A stretch of 5,922 bases of DNA from Trueperaceae bacterium (lineage in GTDB: Bacteria > Deinococcota > Deinococci > Deinococcales > Trueperaceae), in the NCBI GenBank assembly GCA_007128755.1, contig SKWV01000191.1:1-5922 (forward strand), given 5' to 3'. Position 1 is the stretch's first letter, and every line of letters begins with the position of its first letter. Both the position numbers and the translations under genes were made by a program. Below, piece after piece: positions 1 to 3,296 of the stretch. The notes under the pieces are model-generated. The model had not been told where the DNA came from, searched no databases, and saw only the letters and a list, made by a program, of their open reading frames with translations.

Positions 1-1
1 C

Positions 2-835
2 CGCGGCCTCGTCGCGCACTATCCGGAAGTCGGCCCGAACCCGAGTGGCAAGCCGCCCGGCAGCGTGCTCACGGTCGACTTCGAGATCGCGGGGCAGCCG
101 TTCACCGCGCTGAACGCTGGCCCGAGGTTCACGATCAACCCGAGTATCTCTTTCTTCGTCCTCGTCCCCAGCTCTGAGGAGGTCGACCGGCTCCACGGCG
201 CGCTCTCGCAGGGTGGGCTGGAGCTCATGCCGCTCGACGCCTACCCGTGGAGCGAGCGCTACGCCTGGGTGGCGGACCGCTTCGGCGTCACGTGGCAGCT
301 CATGGCGTCGCCGGACGTGGAGCGCACGACGATCGTGCCGTGCCTGATGTTCACCGGCGCGCTCCTCGGCCGCGCGCGCGAGGCGGTCGATCAGTACGTG
401 CGCACGTTCCCGGGTTCGGGCGTCGAGGTCGTCGACACGTACACCGCCGACGAGGGTCCGGAGGGGAACGTGAAGCACGCCCGATTCAGCCTCTCGGGGC
501 AGCCCATGGCGGCGATGGACGCCCCCGGCGATCACGCGTTCACCTTCAACGAGGGCGTCTCGCTCCAGGTCATGTGTGCCGACCAGGACGAGGTCGATCA
601 CTACTGGCAGGCGCTCGGCGACGGCGGCGAACACGGGCCGTGCGGCTGGCTCAAGGACCGTTTCGGCGTGTCGTGGCAGGTGGTGCCGGAGGCGATGGCC
701 GAGTGGATGACGCACCCCGACGCCGCGGCGCGCGACCGCGCGTTCGCGGCGATGCTGGAGATGGGGAAGCTCGACATCGCCGTGTTACGACGGTCGTTGG
801 AGCACGATGGCGGCGCCTCGGCCCGCGGGGGCTGA
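2..835 (+). CDS. Tandem VOC-family (PhnB / 3-demethylubiquinone-9 3-methyltransferase-like) protein, 5'-truncated by the window
   Basis: The frame is open from base 2 to the TGA at 833-835, giving 277 residues without a convincing start. A GTG at 65 would fall inside a beta strand of the first domain, so I treat the gene as entering from outside the window. Two copies of the same module are visible. The first, incomplete one has 'FEIAGQPFTALNAGP' and ends 'RFGVTWQLM'. The second begins near 'IVPCLMFTG', has 'FSLSGQPMAAMDAP' followed by 'FTFNEGVSLQVMC', and ends 'RFGVSWQVVPEAM'. This is the pattern of PhnB-like VOC proteins (glyoxalase/dioxygenase fold), which often occur as fused pairs. The family's enzymatic role is usually unknown; despite the legacy name a ubiquinone methyltransferase role is not implied. 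The C-terminal stretch 'PDAAARDRAFAAMLEMGKLDI' style helix is typical of the family. It probably acts as a soluble cytoplasmic protein. Confidence 0.88.
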   Translation, partial: RGLVAHYPEVGPNPSGKPPGSVLTVDFEIAGQPFTALNAGPRFTINPSISFFVLVPSSEEVDRLHGALSQGGLELMPLDAYPWSERYAWVADRFGVTWQLMASPDVERTTIVPCLMFTGALLGRAREAVDQYVRTFPGSGVEVVDTYTADEGPEGNVKHARFSLSGQPMAAMDAPGDHAFTFNEGVSLQVMCADQDEVDHYWQALGDGGEHGPCGWLKDRFGVSWQVVPEAMAEWMTHPDAAARDRAFAAMLEMGKLDIAVLRRSLEHDGGASARGG

Positions 836-840
836 GCGGC

Positions 841-873
841 CGACGGAGCCCGGGATCCTTCACGCCGTCGTTT
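841..873 (+). terminator. Weak candidate terminator after the VOC gene
   Basis: CGACGG (841-846) can pair with CCGTCG (865-870) across an 18-nt loop, and is followed by TTT (871-873). It starts 5 nt after the VOC stop codon and lies between convergent genes, where a terminator is expected. The stem is only 6 bp, the loop is long and the T-run is short, so this is tentative. Confidence 0.25.
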
Positions 874-888
874 CAAACCAGCAGGTTC

Positions 889-1371
889 CTACGCGAGGCC
901 GCGCTGCTGCTCCATGAGCTCCTCGAGCTGGAAAGCGTGCCGCATCGGGTGCATGACGGCGTGCTCCAGCATCGCGTCGATCGAGTACTCGACGCCCCAT
1001 ACCGGGTAGGTGACGTCCTCCAGCCGGTCGTCCGGCACGTCGCGCAAGGCGTCCGGCCAACGCTCGAGGAGGTGCTCGAGGTAGCTTTCGGCCTGCTCGA
1101 CGATCGCAGCGCTCTCCGGCGCCGGCTCGATGCCGGGATCGGGCAGCTCGAGACGCGCGGTCATCCAGACCACGTAGCCGCGCGCGGCGCCGAGCACGTG
1201 CCCCAGCAGTGTCTCCAGCGATGCGTAGTTGGGGTCGCGCGTGTCCGGCAGCGCGATGCTCGCACGGTGGGCGTCGCGCCACGTGGCGTAGAAGCGGTGC
1301 ATCTCGCGCTCGTGCAGGATCACCAGCGCGCGCACGGCGCGCGAACGGAAAGCCGTGGTGTGGTGGCGCAT
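889..1371 (-). CDS. DinB-like (DinB/YfiT four-helix) family protein
   Basis: A 160-residue protein read from ATG at 1371 to TAG at 889. Family hallmarks are a histidine in the second helix (H58 in 'LLGHVLGAARGYVVWM') and a C-terminal helix with H137, H141 and H145 ('EHAVMHPMRHAFQLEELM'). In DinB-fold proteins one histidine from helix 2 and two from a HxxxH pair bind a divalent metal; H58, H141 and H145 are the best candidates here. Members include DNA-damage-inducible proteins of unknown function and metal-dependent thiol transferases such as mycothiol- or bacillithiol-S-transferases. The substrate cannot be read from this sequence. I prefer ATG 1371 to the in-frame GTG at 1431 because a TAGCAT -10-like box lies 5 nt upstream, suggesting leaderless expression, and because the extra 20 residues would run through the neighbouring operator. 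It is convergent with the VOC gene and divergent from the toxin-antitoxin pair. Confidence 0.85.
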   Translation of the reverse strand: MRHHTTAFRSRAVRALVILHEREMHRFYATWRDAHRASIALPDTRDPNYASLETLLGHVLGAARGYVVWMTARLELPDPGIEPAPESAAIVEQAESYLEHLLERWPDALRDVPDDRLEDVTYPVWGVEYSIDAMLEHAVMHPMRHAFQLEELMEQQRGLA

Positions 1372-1376
1372 GGCCG

Positions 1377-1382
1377 ATGCTA
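1377..1382 (-). promoter_or_regulatory. Putative -10 box of a leaderless promoter for the DinB-like gene
   Basis: Read on the - strand the hexamer is TAGCAT, matching TANNNT, and it ends 5 nt before the ATG at 1371. That places the expected transcription start at or next to the A of ATG. No Shine-Dalgarno sequence is present. The box overlaps a fifth copy of the GTAGCA hexamer found in the neighbouring operator array (1378-1383). I see no clear -35 element. Confidence 0.45.
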
Positions 1383-1413
1383 CGACGCCGCTGTCGTGAT
1401 CAGTTCGATGTCC

Positions 1414-1451
1414 GTAGCAGAGCGGTAGCACCGTGTGCTACGCCGTGCTAC
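1414..1451. promoter_or_regulatory. Four-hexamer operator-like array upstream of the toxin-antitoxin genes
   Basis: GTAGCA occurs at 1414-1419 and 1425-1430, and its reverse complement TGCTAC at 1436-1441 and 1446-1451. The copies start 11, 11 and 10 bp apart, so all lie on about the same face of the helix. The inner-left and outer-right copies extend to a perfect 8-bp inverted repeat, GGTAGCAC (1424-1431) with GTGCTACC (1445-1452). The array ends 9 bp before the antitoxin ATG and overlaps its putative -10 box. Phd-type antitoxins are known to repress their own promoter by binding palindromes as dimers, with the toxin as co-repressor, so this is the expected site for such binding. The binding itself is inferred. 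Confidence 0.7.
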
Positions 1452-1454
1452 CAT
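1449..1454 (+). promoter_or_regulatory. Putative -10 box of a leaderless toxin-antitoxin promoter
   Basis: TACCAT fits TANNNT and lies 6 nt before the ATG at 1461, which would put the transcription start at the start codon. There is no Shine-Dalgarno sequence in front of this ATG. The last hexamer of the operator array (1446-1451) overlaps the box, so a bound repressor would block RNA polymerase. No convincing -35 element is visible. Confidence 0.5.
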
Positions 1455-1460
1455 CATCCC

Positions 1461-1709
1461 ATGAAAGCGATCAGCCAGCGTGAGCTCCGCAACGCGAGTG
1501 CGGCGGTCATGGACGCCGTCGAGCGGGGCGAGGCGTTCCAGATCACGCGGCACGGCACGGTGGTCGCTGAGCTTCGCCCGGTCGCCCCAGGGGGACTCGT
1601 TGGCTCCTCCGAACTGAAGGCCGCGTTCGCACACCTCCCAGGCGGTGGCTTCGATGCTCTCCGTGCCGAAGCGGACGCCGTCTTCGGGGAGGATCGTGTC
1701 GGTGGTTGA
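1461..1709 (+). CDS. vapB: Phd/YefM-family antitoxin of a type II toxin-antitoxin pair
   Basis: An 82-residue protein from ATG 1461 to TGA 1707-1709. Its N-terminal half (residues 1-42) has the Phd/YefM layout: 'ISQRELRNASAAVMDAVERG' followed by 'FQITRHGTVVAELRPV', the dimerising DNA-binding fold. The C-terminal half (about 45-80, with 'SSELKAAFAHLP' and 'FDALRAEADAVFGED') is expected to be flexible until it wraps around the toxin and blocks its active site. The toxin gene follows at once, overlapping by 8 nt, so the two are translationally coupled and made together. The helically phased hexamer array just upstream is its probable autoregulatory target. The symbol follows the partner toxin; by fold it is Phd-like rather than an AbrB- or RHH-type VapB. 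The family is clear from sequence; function as a working antitoxin is inferred. Confidence 0.9.
   Translation: MKAISQRELRNASAAVMDAVERGEAFQITRHGTVVAELRPVAPGGLVGSSELKAAFAHLPGGGFDALRAEADAVFGEDRVGG
1686..1693 (+). promoter_or_regulatory. Ribosome binding site that decides the toxin start
   Basis: The purine run GGGGAGGA lies inside the antitoxin's 3' end. Its end is 8 nt from GTG 1702 but only 2 nt from GTG 1696. The spacing favours 1702 as the toxin start. Confidence 0.6.
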
Positions 1710-2109
1710 GCGCCGCGATCGCGGGGTGCTCGACACGTCGGTGATCATCGACCTATCGCTCATCGACGAAGATGCTCTGCCGCGCGAGTCGGCCATCTCG
1801 GCCGTGACGTTGGCCGAGTTGTCGCAGGGTCCGCACCTCGCCGCCACAGCGCGGGAACGTGCCATCCGCCTCGAGCGACTGCAGGTCGTGGAAGCCACCT
1901 ATCGGGCGCCACTTCCCTTCGATGCGGCTGCGGCTCGGCGTTACGGTTCCTTGGTCGCGCTCGTGATCGAGTCTGGACGTGCGGTCCGTCCGCGACGCAT
2001 CGACCTCATGATCGCCGCGACGGCTGCAGCGCACGATCTCCCGCTCTACACCCGCAACCGCGACGACTTCGCCGGTCTCGAGGGTGTCGTCGACGTCGTC
2101 GGCGTGTGA
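1702..2109 (+). CDS. vapC: PIN-domain ribonuclease toxin (VapC family)
   Basis: A 135-residue protein from GTG 1702 to TGA 2107-2109, a usual VapC length. PIN-domain acidic residues are in place: D11 in 'VLDTSVIID', E39 in 'SAVTLAELSQG', D101 in 'RRIDLMIAATAAAHDLPL' and D122 in 'LYTRNRDDF'. These residues coordinate Mg/Mn ions for RNA cleavage in VapC toxins, whose known targets are tRNAs or 23S rRNA. The actual target here cannot be told. The catalytic set looks complete, so the toxin is probably active when freed from its antitoxin. Translation starts within the last codons of the antitoxin gene. GTG 1696 (two codons longer) is an alternative start; longer in-frame starts such as ATG 1645 lie deep in the antitoxin and are unlikely. 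Such pairs act in stress response, plasmid-like stabilisation or phage defence; which applies is unknown. Confidence 0.9.
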   Translation: MVERRDRGVLDTSVIIDLSLIDEDALPRESAISAVTLAELSQGPHLAATARERAIRLERLQVVEATYRAPLPFDAAAARRYGSLVALVIESGRAVRPRRIDLMIAATAAAHDLPLYTRNRDDFAGLEGVVDVVGV

Positions 2110-2163
2110 GCGTCCGTCTCCTTCGTCAGATCGGAGATCGACCGCCGACCAGCTGGACCCTGA

Positions 2164-2197
2164 GCGCGAGCCCCGGACGACCTACCGGGGCTCGCGC
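2164..2197. terminator. Strong GC-rich hairpin between convergent genes, probable bidirectional terminator
   Basis: GCGCGAGCCCCGG (2164-2176) and CCGGGGCTCGCGC (2185-2197) form a perfect 13-bp stem with an 8-nt loop. It lies 54 nt after the toxin stop and 37 nt after the stop of the exported-protein gene on the other strand. Neither side has a T-run, so it is not a classical intrinsic terminator. U-less hairpins of this kind are commonly found at gene ends in high-GC bacteria. The rest of 2110-2234 shows nothing else I can name. Confidence 0.65.
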
Positions 2198-2234
2198 CAC
2201 TCTAAGACACCATGGCGTGCGCGGTGACGTCCCG

Positions 2235-2846
2235 TCAGCCGCCCCCTCTCGCCTCGTGCTCGCAGCTCACCAGCGGGTTCCAGTTCGCGAAGATCCCGAG
2301 TGGGTTGTGCTGCCAGACCCAGACGTGCAAGGCGTAGAAGGGCTCGTCGAGCAGCGTGGTGTTGAGCGAGAACTCGCGACCGAGCAGGATGGGCGGAGCG
2401 CCGTTGCCGGCGTCATGCCAGTCCTGCTGGAACACGAGGTACTCGGCGCCGATGAGGCGGAGGCTACCGTCGGGGCGTGGCTCGTACATCAGCACTTCGG
2501 GACGCAGCGGGTCGAGCGTCGTGTCGCCGATGCGTTCGCCGTGAGTGAAGTGGATGCCTTGCGCCCCTTGCGGGCCGCTCATGCAGTGTCCGAAGCGCTC
2601 GAAGCCTGCGCTCACGGCGGCGTCGACCCGCTCGAAGGGAGCGAGAACGGCCCGCAGAGCGTTGAGCTGGTCGAGCGTCGGCTCGACCGTCGACGCATGG
2701 ACGAGCACCGTGCCCGTGTGGTTGCCGTTGGCGACGGCGGCGGGCCCTGCCGTGACGCGGGCGGCGGCCGTGCCGGCCAGCGCACCGGCGAGCGTGAGGG
2801 TGAGGGTGGCGATGATCGCGTGGGTCGTGCGACGTGGGTGGGTCAT
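2235..2846 (-). CDS. Exported protein of unknown function with signal peptide
   Basis: A 203-residue protein from ATG 2846 to TGA 2235-2237, with a GAGGAG ribosome binding site 7 nt upstream. Residues 1-29 form a typical Sec signal peptide: basic 'RR' near the start, hydrophobic 'AIIATLTLTLAGALAG' and a likely cleavage after A27-A28-A29. The mature part has a helical stretch (about 56-84, 'TLDQLNALRAVLAPFERVDA') and then conserved-looking motifs: 'GAQGIHFTHGERI' (94-106), 'TLDPLRPEVLMYEP' (110-123), 'LIGAEYLVFQQDW' (131-143) and 'FYALHVWVWQHNPLGIFANWNP' region (170-191). It has two cysteines, C88 and C195, that could form a disulfide outside the cell. H99, H174 and H180 could bind a metal, which is speculative. 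The layout resembles uncharacterised secreted proteins of soil bacteria with 'HYVNP...LDP.RPE.LLY' and 'LHVWLW..NP.GMF..WNP' motifs, recalled from memory. No enzyme family is recognised. It is probably the last gene of the operon with the DUF4242 and regulator genes. Confidence 0.8.
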   Translation of the reverse strand: MTHPRRTTHAIIATLTLTLAGALAGTAAARVTAGPAAVANGNHTGTVLVHASTVEPTLDQLNALRAVLAPFERVDAAVSAGFERFGHCMSGPQGAQGIHFTHGERIGDTTLDPLRPEVLMYEPRPDGSLRLIGAEYLVFQQDWHDAGNGAPPILLGREFSLNTTLLDEPFYALHVWVWQHNPLGIFANWNPLVSCEHEARGGG

Positions 2847-2853
2847 GGCTGGT

Positions 2854-2859
2854 CTCCTC
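2854..2859 (-). promoter_or_regulatory. Ribosome binding site of the exported-protein gene
   Basis: On the - strand the sequence is GAGGAG, 7 nt before the ATG at 2846. It confirms this start. The 71-nt gap to the preceding gene has no TANNNT box near the start, which favours read-through transcription from upstream. Confidence 0.7.
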
Positions 2860-2917
2860 GTGACGCCGGTCGCGGGCGCGCCCGGCGCGAACGCGGTCGG
2901 GGAGCGGGAGCTCGTGC

Positions 2918-3190
2918 TCAGTGGTGGAAGTACGGGTCGAGCACGCTCACCCGCGTGATGCGCTCGATGGGGAGGTCGGTGTCGCGTGCCGCGGCCCGTA
3001 GCGCCTCCGCGTTGGGGCCGTCGTAGACGCAGTACGTGGAGCGCTTGTCGTCGCTGACGTACGAGTGGACCCAGTGCACGCCGTGGTCGGCGATGCGGTC
3101 GACGACGTTCAGGCAGGCTGCGGCGCCGTCGGCGGTGCTGGGGATCGCGAGGCCGTCTGGGAATCGGCGTTCGATCATGTATCGGGGCAT
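2918..3190 (-). CDS. DUF4242-family small protein (SCO4226-like)
   Basis: A 90-residue cytoplasmic protein from ATG 3190 to TGA 2918-2920. It opens with the family's usual 'MPRYMIERRFPDG' and has the central signature 'VHWVHSYVSDDKRSTYCVYDGP' region (38-59), then 'ITRVSVLDPYFHH' at the end. DUF4242 proteins are small ferredoxin-like-fold proteins; the Streptomyces coelicolor member SCO4226 is described as a nickel-responsive, nickel-binding protein. Here possible metal ligands include H39, H42, C54 and the terminal pair H89-H90, but I cannot map them onto the known site. ATG 3190 is preferred over an in-frame GTG at 3274 because AGGAGG lies 7 nt before it and because the family starts at 'MPRY'. 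The gene follows the large regulator by 106 nt and precedes the exported-protein gene by 71 nt, in the same direction, so co-transcription is likely. Its ribosome binding site can be masked by a stem-loop. Confidence 0.85.
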   Translation of the reverse strand: MPRYMIERRFPDGLAIPSTADGAAACLNVVDRIADHGVHWVHSYVSDDKRSTYCVYDGPNAEALRAAARDTDLPIERITRVSVLDPYFHH

Positions 3191-3275
3191 GGTGGTTCCT
3201 CCTACGTGGGGTTCGCCGGCCGGCGTGCAGTCATGGTGCGCCGTCCGACGCGAGCGGCGCATCGGCGGAACCACC
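3191..3275 (-). promoter_or_regulatory. Stem-loop that can mask the DUF4242 ribosome binding site
   Basis: In the transcript, GGUGGUUCCGCC (from 3275 down to 3264) can pair with GGAGGAACCACC (from 3202 down to 3191): nine perfect pairs, one A-G mismatch, then two more pairs. The second arm contains five of the six bases of the AGGAGG ribosome binding site (3203-3198) and runs up to the base before AUG. The enclosed 61 nt include a perfect 12-bp palindrome, CGCCGGCCGGCG (3214-3225). The first arm begins 21 nt after the regulator's stop codon. The pairing is seen in sequence; a regulatory role is inferred. Confidence 0.5.
3198..3203 (-). promoter_or_regulatory. Ribosome binding site of the DUF4242 gene
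   Basis: On the - strand the sequence is a consensus AGGAGG, 7 nt before ATG 3190. It fixes the start and lies in one arm of the masking stem-loop. Confidence 0.8.
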
Positions 3276-3296
3276 TAGACGCGGGCCGCGCCGTAC

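Noticed and set aside
247..1428. Long + strand open frame (393 codons) spanning the VOC and DinB-like genes
   Set aside because: Arginine-rich shadow of the VOC gene in another frame, then antisense to the DinB-like gene; it crosses a convergent gene junction and shows no domain.
1372..1431. Longer start of the DinB-like protein at GTG 1431
   Set aside because: The extra 20 residues would be coded across the operator array, match no known part of the family and have no ribosome binding site.
2873..2884. 12-bp palindrome CGGGCGCGCCCG between the DUF4242 and exported-protein genes
   Set aside because: Pure G/C palindromes of this size arise often by chance in such GC-rich sequence; there is no loop, repeat or conserved context to support an operator or terminator.
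2106..3026. + strand open frame (306 codons) starting at the toxin stop
   Set aside because: Antisense to the exported-protein and DUF4242 genes, both of which have good ribosome binding sites and recognisable features; it also runs through the hairpin at 2164-2197.
3191..3274. N-terminal extension of the DUF4242 protein from GTG 3274
   Set aside because: It would add 28 residues not typical of the family, has no ribosome binding site, and ignores the consensus AGGAGG directly before ATG 3190.
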